A DNA stretch of 64,000 nt, taken from positions 1 through 64,000 of the IMG/VR virus record IMGVR_UViG_3300023109_003600; one strand, written 5' to 3'. The stretch comes from a virus. Positions within the stretch are counted from its first letter, which is position 1; every line of letters starts with the position of its first letter. Positions 9,155 through 17,257 of the stretch are shown one piece after another. The position numbers and the translations under genes are program-made. Under the pieces are notes generated by a model. The model had not been told where the DNA came from, ran no database searches, and saw nothing but the letters and a program-made list of their open reading frames with translations.

Positions 9155-10336
9155 CTATTTACTTTCTAATTCTTTATCTAATTTTTTATCCCAATCAACA
9201 TTTCCATTTTCATCAATATAGGGTACATAAACCTCTGTCTTGCTTTGTATTAAAGAAGCGAGGTAAAATATTAAGGCGATAATTATAAAAGTTCCGCAAG
9301 CTAACCAAGCTATATTCCTCTTAAACCAATTATCCTTAAGCTCTGGCTCTGGCTCTGGTTTAGGGTCTGGCTCTGGCTCTGGTTTAGGGTCTGGTTTAGG
9401 GTCTGGTTTAGGGTCTGGTTTTATTTCTATCAAGGTTTTAGAGTCTATTAATCCGTAACCGTAACTTGAGTCCTTACCCATTTCTCCGTAATCTACAGCA
9501 CATCTTTTTAAGTGGTTATAGATCTGTTCTGGAGTCTTGCAGTCGTTAGCCTTTCCTTGTAATTCTTGTTTTTTGTGTTTACTTAGCATTAAGGCAACCA
9601 AGCCAACAATGAACGGGCAAGCCATTGATGTACCACTTAATTTGGCATAAGATTGGTTTAGGTATGTACTTGTTATTTTTACGCCTGGCCCAGCAAAGTC
9701 TACTTCTTCGCCTTTGGAGGAGAAGTATGCAATATTTGTCTGTTCGTCGTGAGCAGAAATTGCTATTGCGTTTTTGTATTTCGCTGGATATGAAACACCT
9801 CCGTCCCCTGAATTTCCTGCTGCGCATATTACTGTCTTATTTGCTTGAGTTAGTTCATTAATAATGTCTTGAAACTTCTCAAGTCTTTTGGTGCCTCCAA
9901 GACTCATGGATATTATGTCTACATCCATGTTTAAGGCTAATTTTAGTGCAGCCATTACTGATTCGAAGTCACCGCTACCATTTTTATTTAATACTTTACA
10001 TACCGTAACATGGGCTTTTGGGGCCACGCCTGTTATTTTTCCATTTATGATTCCGTTGCAATGAGTTTGATGTCCATTTAAATCCTGATTAGTAATTTCT
10101 TTAGAGAAATTACCAGAAAAACTTGTATTACTCGCTAAGTCTTTATGATCTGGCATTCCTGTGTCTAGTACAAGGATCTTAATGCCTTCTCCTTGGGTTT
10201 GGCTCCAGTATTCTGGGATATTATATTGATCTAAGTGCCAATAGGAAGATTGGTTTTGTAAATTGTCTAATATTTCTTCTTCCCTAAAAGGGGGGAGTTT
10301 AATATTTTCTTGTAATTGCGACTTTTTAATTCTCAT
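9155..10336 (-). CDS. Subtilisin-like serine protease (S8) with proline-rich linker and C-terminal membrane anchor
   Basis: The protein has 393 aa. The full subtilase catalytic set is visible: D58 in LVLDTG, H89 in GHQTHCNG, oxyanion N175 in AAGNSG and S237 in SGTSMACP. Residues about 308-335 are a repetitive Pro-Asp/Glu-Lys linker (PDPKPDPKPEPEP), encoded by tandem GGTTTAGGGTCT-type DNA repeats near 9345-9420. One hydrophobic helix follows (about 342-362), then a charged 30-residue tail. There is no N-terminal signal peptide or obvious cleavable propeptide. It is flanked on both sides by FmdB-like genes, with an ATGA-type overlap to the one upstream. It could process virion proteins or act at the host membrane. 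Confidence 0.85.
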   Translation of the reverse strand: MRIKKSQLQENIKLPPFREEEILDNLQNQSSYWHLDQYNIPEYWSQTQGEGIKILVLDTGMPDHKDLASNTSFSGNFSKEITNQDLNGHQTHCNGIINGKITGVAPKAHVTVCKVLNKNGSGDFESVMAALKLALNMDVDIISMSLGGTKRLEKFQDIINELTQANKTVICAAGNSGDGGVSYPAKYKNAIAISAHDEQTNIAYFSSKGEEVDFAGPGVKITSTYLNQSYAKLSGTSMACPFIVGLVALMLSKHKKQELQGKANDCKTPEQIYNHLKRCAVDYGEMGKDSSYGYGLIDSKTLIEIKPDPKPDPKPDPKPEPEPDPKPEPEPELKDNWFKRNIAWLACGTFIIIALIFYLASLIQSKTEVYVPYIDENGNVDWDKKLDKELESK

Positions 10337-10578
10337 TTTTTATTTTTATTTTTATTTTTATTCGCAGAATATCTTTTGCTATAAATAGTATCCCATTTTT
10401 CTTTATCTTTTTTATTCCTAAAATCCAAGCTAGTGCCTTTAATGGAGTTTGTTGGAGCGCTAAAAACCCTGTTCCACTTCAGTCCATTTTCATCTATATA
10501 AATATGCTCTTCGCTCATTGATTGTGATATTTCTATAATGGTGTTGTTTTGCGGATGTTGAAAAATGTAAGTTGGCAT
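10333..10578 (-). CDS. FmdB-like small protein without zinc cysteines (copy 2)
   Basis: The protein has 81 aa and is homologous over its first 45 residues to the protein at 8760-9152 (MPTYIFQHPQ, SQSMSEEHIYIDE, WNRVF). It lacks the cysteines of the FmdB zinc ribbon and ends in a Lys/Asn-rich tail. It overlaps the protease-like gene upstream by 1 base and the active protease gene downstream by 4 bases, so translation of all three is probably coupled. Its recurrence after each subtilase suggests a partner, chaperone or inhibitor role, which is inference. Confidence 0.55.
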   Translation of the reverse strand: MPTYIFQHPQNNTIIEISQSMSEEHIYIDENGLKWNRVFSAPTNSIKGTSLDFRNKKDKEKWDTIYSKRYSANKNKNKNKK

Positions 10579-11666
10579 TATTTTTTTCTGAAAAAGCTAA
10601 ACGCTTTCTTTATTAAATCTAGAGGTTTGAATTTTTTCTTTATCGACTGAGTTTCCTCTTCTTTCTTCGGCTCTTCTTCTAGTTCCTCTTCTGGTTCCTG
10701 TTCTTGTTCCTGTTCTTGTTTAAGATTAGTTAAAAATTTATCTGGATCTATGAATCCATAGTAATCTTGCCCACGATCTCCAAACTTTAAATCCTCGAAA
10801 CCGCTGTTCTTGAATATTTGCCACATTTCTTCGATAGTATTAAACTCGGATTCTCCGCATATTTTTATAATTTTTTTATTTTTAGAAATAAGTAGGGAGA
10901 GTGTAGCTGCCAGGAAGGGTACAGATGTTGATAGGCTTGAATACTCTAAATATTTGTTATCTGTAAACGTAGATGTTACTTGTTGGGGGGAAATTTTATT
11001 AGCCTTATAGTTAATTAAATTATTATCACTATTGAATGTTCCACAAGCTATGGAATATTTGGATGAGGCTGGGTAGCTTATATTAGAATAATCAAAACTG
11101 CCCGCACAACATAGAAAAGGTATATTTTTCTCTTTTAGTAGTTTTAATTGATTATCTACACCCGCATCAAAACTATCTGATGCTAGATTTGTTATTACAA
11201 TATCTAAGTCTAGTTCAAGACATTTACTTAATCCTCTTGCGAAATCTTCGTTTTTGATTTTCATAGGATCGACGCCTACGGATATAGGTTGAATTTGGCA
11301 TCTTGGTGCAATTCCTACCATTCCTGAATGGGAATTCTGAGAGCAGATTATACCACAATCTAAAGTTGCTAAACCGTCTTCTTCAGTGTAGCCATTTATG
11401 TCTATAACTTTCTGCGAATTAACTGGGCTAATATGATAAAGGCTTTTTTCAGATTTCCATTCTAGTATTTTGCAGGGGTTTATATCAAAATGATTAACTC
11501 CACCGACGCATATCAATCCTATTGTTACTGATTCTCCCTCTGAGATTAACCAAGAATGAGGTAGATTAGATTGTATTGCTGACCAACCTATGGTTTTTTT
11601 AACCGTATCCTTTGTGTAAGACTCAAGAGTCTGAGTAATATTTAAATCTGAACGCTCTGAAAACAT
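10578..11666 (-). CDS. Degenerate subtilisin-like protein (pseudo-protease)
   Basis: The protein has 362 aa and aligns along its length with the S8 protease at 9155-10336. The Asp position reads LICVGG (Val for Asp), the His position reads GLATLDCG (Leu for His), and the oxyanion Asn position reads CAGSFD (Ser for Asn). The Ser position is kept (SLSTSVP). Structural landmarks such as GIAPRCQI, ISYPASSKYSIACGT and YYGFIDPDKF are conserved. The C-terminus replaces the membrane helix with a Glu-rich linker and a basic amphipathic tail. Loss of two catalytic residues and the oxyanion Asn in an otherwise intact frame points to a retained non-enzymatic role, for example as partner or regulator of the active copy. 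Confidence 0.75.
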   Translation of the reverse strand: MFSERSDLNITQTLESYTKDTVKKTIGWSAIQSNLPHSWLISEGESVTIGLICVGGVNHFDINPCKILEWKSEKSLYHISPVNSQKVIDINGYTEEDGLATLDCGIICSQNSHSGMVGIAPRCQIQPISVGVDPMKIKNEDFARGLSKCLELDLDIVITNLASDSFDAGVDNQLKLLKEKNIPFLCCAGSFDYSNISYPASSKYSIACGTFNSDNNLINYKANKISPQQVTSTFTDNKYLEYSSLSTSVPFLAATLSLLISKNKKIIKICGESEFNTIEEMWQIFKNSGFEDLKFGDRGQDYYGFIDPDKFLTNLKQEQEQEQEPEEELEEEPKKEEETQSIKKKFKPLDLIKKAFSFFRKK

Positions 11667-11668
11667 TA

Positions 11669-12754
11669 CTAATTATATATAATATCTAGTATTGATTCAA
11701 TACTTTTTTTATAATTAAACTTATTAATTAATTCCAATCCAGTGGTATTTATTTTTTTCGATTTTTCTATAGCTATATTAAATGCATTATTGATTGATTC
11801 TTTTGATATGGAGTTAAAATCTCCTTGATTAAATCCCGAGCCTTCCTTAAAAAAGATTCCATCATCAGAATTGAATGTCCCTTCTGGCTCAACTAATACA
11901 CAGTTGCTCTCATTGGCCCAGTCTTTATGACTAGTGCAGTTCGTTACACAACTCCATTTCCCTAGGCATGTAGAAGTAAACGCTGGAATATTCCAACCTT
12001 CTCCGCCGCTAAGTCCAGTTAAGTCTATGTCTATTGAGTTTATTAATGTATTTACATCGCTATTTTTAGGCAAAAAAGGTAGGAAGTTTATATTTGAATA
12101 AGTTTTACCTCCTAATGCGGAACCAATTAACTGATTAAGTTTACTTGAGTCAATAAATCTATTAATAACTGCACAAGAAAGCTGGAAATCTGGATTATTA
12201 CCAAACCTTTCTGCCCATGTTTCTAAAATTACTGATGTGTTTTTTCTTTTTTCGAATTTACCCATTAAGCCAAAATGCTTTACATTCTTGCTGAATTTTC
12301 TATCTTTAATATTGAAACATTTATCTAAACCTAAAGGAACTGCTTCGCAGTTTTTTACGCCTATGGATGAGAATAAATCTTTAGAGAATTTGCTAGAAAA
12401 AATAATCCCATCATGAAGATTGCATATATTTTTTTCGCTCAGTGTTGGTTTACTAGTTTCATGGAAGGTATATAGAAAGCTATTCTTGGATATTCTTTTT
12501 TCTGAACCATTAATATGCCAGACTTGTAGCGATGGGGTGTCTTTCTTTAAAAATTTAAACCTATTTTCGAAGGAGTTTTTCATCCAGTTCACGAAACCCT
12601 GATCTAAGTCATCATAAACATCTATATTTACTAAATCAGAAACTGGAAATAAGGATATGTTAATATCTAGTTCGTGCAGCTCCCTTAAGAATGCTACTGA
12701 TACATTTCCAATACTAGTGTCATTTATTGGTACTTGTACTATTAAGTCTTTCAT
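11669..12754 (-). CDS. GT-B glycosyltransferase (family 4-like)
   Basis: The protein has 361 aa. Typical landmarks of a GT4-like fold are present: a Rossmann N-terminus (DLIVQVPINDTSIGNVSV), 'SKFSKDLF...VPLGLD' at the domain junction, 'KHFGLMGKFEKRKNTSVILETW' opening the C-terminal domain, and a GGEGWNIPAFTSTCLG sugar-nucleotide binding segment. The gene starts right at the stop of ssb and ends 2 bases before the degenerate protease gene. Sugar donor and acceptor are unknown. It may act on virion or host glycans, as the other transferases here may. Confidence 0.7.
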   Translation of the reverse strand: MKDLIVQVPINDTSIGNVSVAFLRELHELDINISLFPVSDLVNIDVYDDLDQGFVNWMKNSFENRFKFLKKDTPSLQVWHINGSEKRISKNSFLYTFHETSKPTLSEKNICNLHDGIIFSSKFSKDLFSSIGVKNCEAVPLGLDKCFNIKDRKFSKNVKHFGLMGKFEKRKNTSVILETWAERFGNNPDFQLSCAVINRFIDSSKLNQLIGSALGGKTYSNINFLPFLPKNSDVNTLINSIDIDLTGLSGGEGWNIPAFTSTCLGKWSCVTNCTSHKDWANESNCVLVEPEGTFNSDDGIFFKEGSGFNQGDFNSISKESINNAFNIAIEKSKKINTTGLELINKFNYKKSIESILDIIYN

Positions 12755-13167
12755 TAAAATGGGACATCTTCCAGTCCTTCATCGTAAGACGGTTCGCTAC
12801 TTTCTTGATTGGTTTCAGTAGGAGGTTGATTGTTTTCTTTTGATTTTTTTGAGCTAGATTGGTCTGCATTTAAAAATCTTACAGCATCCCCCTTGCAGAA
12901 AAACTTTTGCCTTTTGTTTCCATCTTTATCATCCCACGAATTTATAGCCATCTTGCCTTCTACAAAAACTTGTCTTCCCTTCTTTAGATACTTACTACAA
13001 TTCTTTGCAATGTTATCCCAGTATTGTACGTCTACGTAGAAGGGGTTTTTGTCGTCCTTGCCTTGATTTATCGCGATTGATAGAATGCAAACTGCTTTAT
13101 CGTTTTGAAGTTCTTTATATTGAGGGTCTTTTGTTAGGTTCCCTATTCCTATGAATTTATTTAACAT
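12754..13167 (-). CDS. ssb: Single-stranded DNA-binding protein
   Basis: The protein has 137 aa. It has a bacterial-type OB-fold SSB domain (MLNKFIGIGNLTKDP, then YVDVQYWDNIAKNCSKYLKKG and VFVEGKM). A Ser/Asn/Gln-rich linker is followed by an acidic tip, EDVPF, of the kind that recruits replication and repair partners. It coats ssDNA during replication and recombination. It overlaps the upstream sigma-like gene and the downstream glycosyltransferase by 1 base each. Confidence 0.92.
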   Translation of the reverse strand: MLNKFIGIGNLTKDPQYKELQNDKAVCILSIAINQGKDDKNPFYVDVQYWDNIAKNCSKYLKKGRQVFVEGKMAINSWDDKDGNKRQKFFCKGDAVRFLNADQSSSKKSKENNQPPTETNQESSEPSYDEGLEDVPF

Positions 13168-13745
13168 TACTTTATTTTTGTTTGTAGGTTCTTGATTATT
13201 GAGTTATGTATATTTATACAACCTTGTATACTCATATCTAACTCTTTTGATATTTTTTTCCAAGGCATGAGTTTATTTTTATCTCCCTGGATGTATCTCA
13301 TTGTAAAGATTTTTTTTACTCTTGGGTCTGGATGCTTACTTATGAATTTAATAATATTCTTGTAAGCTTCCTTCCTTAGCGAAAGTTTGTGTGGTTCCTC
13401 ACTTATATCTTTATCAAAATCTTTATCGGAAGATGCTATAGATATCCTGTTTTTATTCTTATTATAAGTATTTAAGCATAGCCACTTTGCTTCATTACCT
13501 AAGTGGGTGCTGAATTTAGTACCTCTTTCCTTGTCGTATTTCATAACAGCTTTATAGATATAAAAACTCTTATCTGAAATCATGTCGTCTTTATTGCAAT
13601 AAATATTATTACAAGGTACATATTGATTAATGATATCTATAAATATGCCGCTGTGCCTATCTATGATTTCACTCATAGCGTCTGAAGAATCTTCTGTTCC
13701 AGTTTGGATCCTTTTTATTAAATCGATATCGTTAAGACTTATCAT
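13167..13745 (-). CDS. RNA polymerase sigma factor (sigma70 family, small)
   Basis: The protein has 192 aa. Residues about 25-95 resemble sigma region 2, including the 2.3/2.4 pattern 'YKAVMKYDKERGTKFSTHLGN'. Residues about 120-190 resemble region 4, with a helix-turn-helix at 'PWKKISKELDMSIQGC'. This layout fits small phage or group 3/4 sigma factors that redirect host RNA polymerase to viral promoters. It overlaps the dNMP kinase gene upstream by 14 bases. Which promoters it reads is not evident: the promoters I can recognise look like host sigma70 sites. Confidence 0.7.
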   Translation of the reverse strand: MISLNDIDLIKRIQTGTEDSSDAMSEIIDRHSGIFIDIINQYVPCNNIYCNKDDMISDKSFYIYKAVMKYDKERGTKFSTHLGNEAKWLCLNTYNKNKNRISIASSDKDFDKDISEEPHKLSLRKEAYKNIIKFISKHPDPRVKKIFTMRYIQGDKNKLMPWKKISKELDMSIQGCINIHNSIIKNLQTKIK

Positions 13746-14316
13746 CTATTTGAAGCTTACCTAAGGCTCTTGTAACTTTACTGGAAAGCTTCTTCTCTAT
13801 TAGCTCTTCGCCTACGTGATCCCATTTCACTAGGAGGTCGCACTCTGCTTTTATTAAAGGGTCATTAATTTCTTCCTGTTCGTTAGCTGGCAGAGCTCCC
13901 TCTTTCTCTATATGTACCATGACTCCTCCTTGCTTTTTAACCCATTCCACTTCATTGGGATATCTCACGTCAGTAATAAATGCTACCGCTTCTACCTGCA
14001 TTGCGGCTTTTATAGTTAGGTCTAATCTCTTAATCCAGTACTCTTCATCTACCTTCCTCATCAAGTTGGTTCCGTAAGCAACTAATAGCGGCCTAATGAG
14101 CTCTTTCTCCTTATCTATATTAGTGTAAGCTGATAACCCAGCTTTCTTTATTAATAATTGATGAAGATCAGCTTTCACGTTATCCGCAAAAGCGCATCTC
14201 ATGGCTGCTTGTTTGCTCTTGTTTAACCTCTTTGCTGAAAGCAGGCAGAAAGTATCTTTGCCAGACCTAGCAACACCCGATATACCTATTAATTTAGGAA
14301 GTTTTAGTTTTTTCAT
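13732..14316 (-). CDS. Deoxynucleoside monophosphate kinase
   Basis: The protein has 194 aa. A P-loop lies at residues 11-22 (GISGVARSGKDT), with 'YWIKRLD' and 'ITDVRYPNEVEWVKKQGG' in the pattern of T4 gp1-like dNMP kinases, which phosphorylate viral dNMPs on the way to dNTPs. It overlaps both neighbours (22 bases upstream, 14 bases downstream), so it is part of the leftward early-type operon with the sigma factor and ssb. It complements NrdA/NrdB further right. Confidence 0.8.
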   Translation of the reverse strand: MKKLKLPKLIGISGVARSGKDTFCLLSAKRLNKSKQAAMRCAFADNVKADLHQLLIKKAGLSAYTNIDKEKELIRPLLVAYGTNLMRKVDEEYWIKRLDLTIKAAMQVEAVAFITDVRYPNEVEWVKKQGGVMVHIEKEGALPANEQEEINDPLIKAECDLLVKWDHVGEELIEKKLSSKVTRALGKLQIDDKS

Positions 14317-14593
14317 TTATTAATTCTGTGAAGTTTTTGGCTGTTTCATGAAAGCCAGCGTTAGATAATATTTTGGGACAGTATATAAATTCTCTGTATT
14401 GCTCTAACTCTAATTCTTCCTCCAAGTCAGATAAACATAAAGATTCAATAACTGGTGAAATTGGTAACTGATCTCCTTGAGCTTTTACCATTTTCTCTAT
14501 AGCTAGGGTAGATGCTTCCTCTGAGTTTCTACCCCCAGAAACTACAGACCAGCCCCCACACGATATGACGTATTTCTTTTTTGGTTTTTCCAT
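14294..14593 (-). CDS. Hypothetical protein, first gene of the leftward operon
   Basis: The protein has about 99 aa and is not recognised. It has a short beta-rich N-terminus (KKKYVISCGGWSVVSGG), then helices. I place the start at the ATG at 14593, because the upstream ATG at 14614 lies inside the spacer of a strong promoter (TTGACT at 14628-14633, TAAAAT at 14605-14610). With transcription starting about 7 bases after the -10, only a few bases of leader remain. The gene overlaps the dNMP kinase by 22 bases. Confidence 0.6.
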   Translation of the reverse strand: MEKPKKKYVISCGGWSVVSGGRNSEEASTLAIEKMVKAQGDQLPISPVIESLCLSDLEEELELEQYREFIYCPKILSNAGFHETAKNFTELINEKTKTS

Positions 14594-14604
14594 ATTTAAA
14601 TTAA

Positions 14605-14633
14605 ATTTTAACATTTAAATTGAGATAAGTCAA
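14605..14633 (-). promoter_or_regulatory. Sigma70-type promoter of the leftward operon
   Basis: Read on the minus strand, TTGACT (14633-14628), a 17-base spacer and TAAAAT (14610-14605) match the sigma70 consensus closely. The preferred start codon of the first gene (14593) is 11 bases past the -10. Confidence 0.75.
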
Positions 14634-14651
14634 GTACTTTATTTCTTTTTC

Positions 14652-14682
14652 CAGACCTATTGCTTGCAATAGGTCTGTTTTT
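14652..14682. promoter_or_regulatory. Perfect 11-bp inverted repeat in the divergent control region
   Basis: CAGACCTATTG (14652-14662) pairs exactly with 14667-14677 around a 4-base loop, and a T-run follows on the plus strand (14678-14682). It looks like a plus-strand intrinsic terminator, yet no plus-strand gene precedes it. It may instead be an operator, or the end of a short transcript. It sits just upstream of the leftward promoter. Between it and the rightward promoter lie further short GTAG/CTAC inverted repeats (14719-14745). Confidence 0.55.
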
Positions 14683-14749
14683 ATTAATTATCTATGTTTA
14701 CCTATAGCCTATATGGCGTAGTATATATCTACTAGGTGGGTAGTACTTT

Positions 14750-14778
14750 TTTACTTGATTGATTATCCTTAGTATGAT
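14750..14778 (+). promoter_or_regulatory. Probable promoter of the rightward carbohydrate operon
   Basis: TTTACT (14750-14755), a 17-base spacer and TATGAT (14773-14778) are followed 12 bases later by the ATG at 14791. The spacing is ideal and the -35 is imperfect. Confidence 0.5.
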
Positions 14779-14790
14779 AACTTATTAAAA

Positions 14791-15084
14791 ATGTCCTTGA
14801 AATTTATACAAGTTCCAGTTAAGATCTTAGAAGATGTAGAAAACGGCAAGTTAATACCATCAGATATACATACTTATACTTATCTAGTTAAAACTACAAT
14901 AACGAGTGGAGGAAAATTTATAATCAAAACAGAATCAGAGATAGCTAGCGAACTTATTGTGTCAAATAAGGGTAGCTCGCTCAGTAAAGTCACTAAGTCT
15001 TTAAGGAGGCTAAGGGAAGCGGGACACATAAACAGGGAAAGTTCGTTCAGGTCTTCCAAAACAACAGTTTTGACAAAAGTATGA
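14791..15084 (+). CDS. Small winged-helix-like DNA-binding protein
   Basis: The protein has 97 aa. Residues about 18-90 (a helix, 'TESEIASELIVSNKGSSLSKVTKSLRRLREAGHI', then two strands) match the winged helix-turn-helix layout of small phage regulators and plasmid replication initiators. As the first gene of the rightward operon beside a palindrome-rich divergent region, it is a plausible regulator of both promoters. It overlaps the next gene by 4 bases (ATGA). Confidence 0.5.
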   Translation: MSLKFIQVPVKILEDVENGKLIPSDIHTYTYLVKTTITSGGKFIIKTESEIASELIVSNKGSSLSKVTKSLRRLREAGHINRESSFRSSKTTVLTKV

Positions 15085-15779
15085 AAGCGTCAATTATAAC
15101 TTCAGTCTATAAAGGCGAAAAATACATAAATCATTTCCTTAATGATATAACAAAACAAACAATCTTCAATCAATGCGAACTTGTTATAATTAATGCAGCC
15201 TCTCCAGAAAACGAAGAACAGTACATAAATCCTTTCTTAAGAAAATATGAGAACATAAAATACTTTAGACTTCAAGTAGACCCAGGGATTTATGCAGTAT
15301 GGAATCTAGCAATAGAAAACTCCACGTCTCCATATATCACTAATGCAAACTTAGATGATAGCAAGGCGCATTGGTGCATAGAGGAACAAGCTTTTACTCT
15401 TGATCAAAACCCAGACGTAGACTTAGTTTACGGAGAAACTTTAGAAACATTTAAAGAGCTAGAAACTTTTAACAAAAATTCCGCAACCCAGATTTTCCCC
15501 TGTTTAGATTTTTCGTTGGAAAATTTACTCAAAGTAAACTCCCCACACTCTTCGCCTATGTGGAGGAGAACTATGCACGATAAGTATGGACACTTCAACT
15601 CAACTTACAAATATTGCGGAGATTATGAAATGTGGGTAAGGGCAGCAAGACAACAATCAAAATTTAAAAAAATCAACTCTAAACTATCATTATATTATAG
15701 AAATAACGATGGACTCAGCACAAAAGAATCAAACTTAAACTCGGCCTTAAAAGAAATAGAAAAAATAAAAAATGGATAA
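15081..15779 (+). CDS. Family 2 glycosyltransferase (GT-A)
   Basis: The protein has 232 aa. The N-terminus has the family 2 start (ASIITSVYKGEKYINHFLNDI), then 'ELVIINAASPEN', the metal-binding region as 'ANLDDSKAHWC', and an acceptor-side segment 'YCGDYEMWVRAA'. No membrane segments are seen, so it acts as a soluble transferase. It overlaps both neighbours by 4-8 bases. Donor and acceptor are unknown. Confidence 0.8.
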   Translation: MKASIITSVYKGEKYINHFLNDITKQTIFNQCELVIINAASPENEEQYINPFLRKYENIKYFRLQVDPGIYAVWNLAIENSTSPYITNANLDDSKAHWCIEEQAFTLDQNPDVDLVYGETLETFKELETFNKNSATQIFPCLDFSLENLLKVNSPHSSPMWRRTMHDKYGHFNSTYKYCGDYEMWVRAARQQSKFKKINSKLSLYYRNNDGLSTKESNLNSALKEIEKIKNG

Positions 15780-16773
15780 TATACTAATCACTCACTTCAA
15801 AGTCGATAAAAACCAAACGAGAAATAATGAAATTCTTGACTGTATAAAATCTAATCTTAAGCTAAATTTTTTTGACGAAGCTCGACTTCTCATTGAAGGG
15901 GGCCTTACGCCAGAGTTTTCAAGAGAACTTAATAACACCAAAACAGACACCAAGCTAACCATAGAGTCAACCTCAAAAAGATTAACATATAAAGAAATTT
16001 TTAAAATCTGCAACCATGAACCCAATAAAACCTTTTACTTAACAAATGCTGATATTGTATTTAATAAATCCTTAAGAAAAATGTCAGACTTCGAGGAATG
16101 TCTAAATTCAGGAGTCGTACTTGCGCAACATAGGTACAACTTAATACCAGGAACAGATGATATCGTCTTCGAAAAGACCCCTCCTATTAGCGGCGAATAT
16201 TACAGCGGCTCAGCAGATGCATTCATATTTAACACGCCTATAGAATTTTCCCACGAATTTAACTTCTTTGGAGGAACATCTTATTGTGATCAGCACCTAT
16301 CCTCTCTTTTAAGTAAGTCTGGCAGGCTATGTATATCCATAAGTGATATAATTTGCGAACACAGGCATGCATCAAAAATAAACAATGACGGCACAGTACA
16401 GGATGAAGATTACAAATGCACAACGAACAACAATTGCAAAGACAACCTTACAAACGAAGACATAAAATACAACCCTATACTCGAAGCAGATGAAGTGCTC
16501 TTTATATTTAATTCATTCCAATCAATAAAAGATTCCAACCTTAAAAATTTAGAATTTTTATGTCAAACTTTCTTAAAGCACAAACACGGAACGCCTGGTT
16601 CTATAAAAAAGAACCCTGAACAAGAAATACTTTTAGAGATAAGCAAAGTAAGAAATACAAAAATTTCACCAGAAGAGTTTGCAAAAATAATACAACCCAA
16701 GCAAGCATTTAAATGGCATGGCTTCCCAAATCCAAAATTTATACTTGAAAGCATTTTTGAACATGAAAAATAA
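15772..16773 (+). CDS. Probable glycosyltransferase of unknown family
   Basis: The protein has 333 aa. 'KTFYLTNADIVFNKSL' resembles the nucleotide-sugar/metal site strand of GT-A folds, and 'YYSGSADAFIFNTP' followed by 'GGTSYCDQHL' resembles the acceptor-side loops of such enzymes. The C-terminal 100 residues are not recognised. It lies between a GT2 gene and further transferases, with overlapping ends. Assignment is from fold pattern and context. Confidence 0.5.
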   Translation: MDNILITHFKVDKNQTRNNEILDCIKSNLKLNFFDEARLLIEGGLTPEFSRELNNTKTDTKLTIESTSKRLTYKEIFKICNHEPNKTFYLTNADIVFNKSLRKMSDFEECLNSGVVLAQHRYNLIPGTDDIVFEKTPPISGEYYSGSADAFIFNTPIEFSHEFNFFGGTSYCDQHLSSLLSKSGRLCISISDIICEHRHASKINNDGTVQDEDYKCTTNNNCKDNLTNEDIKYNPILEADEVLFIFNSFQSIKDSNLKNLEFLCQTFLKHKHGTPGSIKKNPEQEILLEISKVRNTKISPEEFAKIIQPKQAFKWHGFPNPKFILESIFEHEK

Positions 16774-17257
16774 AGATTTATCAGTACAAGATATTATTGA
16801 AATAAGAAGGGAAGATTTTAATCCTAACACAATACTTAAAAATGCTTATGAAAATAAAATAACAATATGCAAGCCCGATGATTATAAAATTAAAAAAGAA
16901 GGCTACAAAGATATACTTAGATACAAAAATACAACCATCCTATCAGTAACGCCTCCACCTAATTTATTACTAGGAGATTTGACAGTATTCTTTCCAAGAA
17001 TAGACAACCTCCTTCTCTTTTTTTCTATGATGAGATCAAAAGCAGTAACCCAAGAGTTATTAAAAATAGTAAACATAAAATATCTCAGTCCAGAAAAGTT
17101 CCCGTGCTCCTTTTTTATAGGTCATATGCCAGAGTTAAATATTTGGCATAATTTCAAAGAGGAATCGTTTTTAGGTTACCCCGAAAGAGAACTACACCTC
17201 AACCTTTATTGTTCTCAGAAAAAATTCAAATTCGATACGAAAGAGATAACGGAATGA
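16763..17257 (+). CDS. Hypothetical protein of the carbohydrate operon
   Basis: The protein has about 164 aa and is not recognised. I prefer the ATG at 16763 (11-base overlap with the previous gene) over one at 16718. It has mixed alpha/beta content, with 'LLLGDLTVFFPRIDNLLLFFSMM' near its middle, and could be a partial or divergent transferase. The end overlaps the next start by 4 bases (ATGA), indicating coupled translation. Confidence 0.5.
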   Translation: MKNKDLSVQDIIEIRREDFNPNTILKNAYENKITICKPDDYKIKKEGYKDILRYKNTTILSVTPPPNLLLGDLTVFFPRIDNLLLFFSMMRSKAVTQELLKIVNIKYLSPEKFPCSFFIGHMPELNIWHNFKEESFLGYPERELHLNLYCSQKKFKFDTKEITE

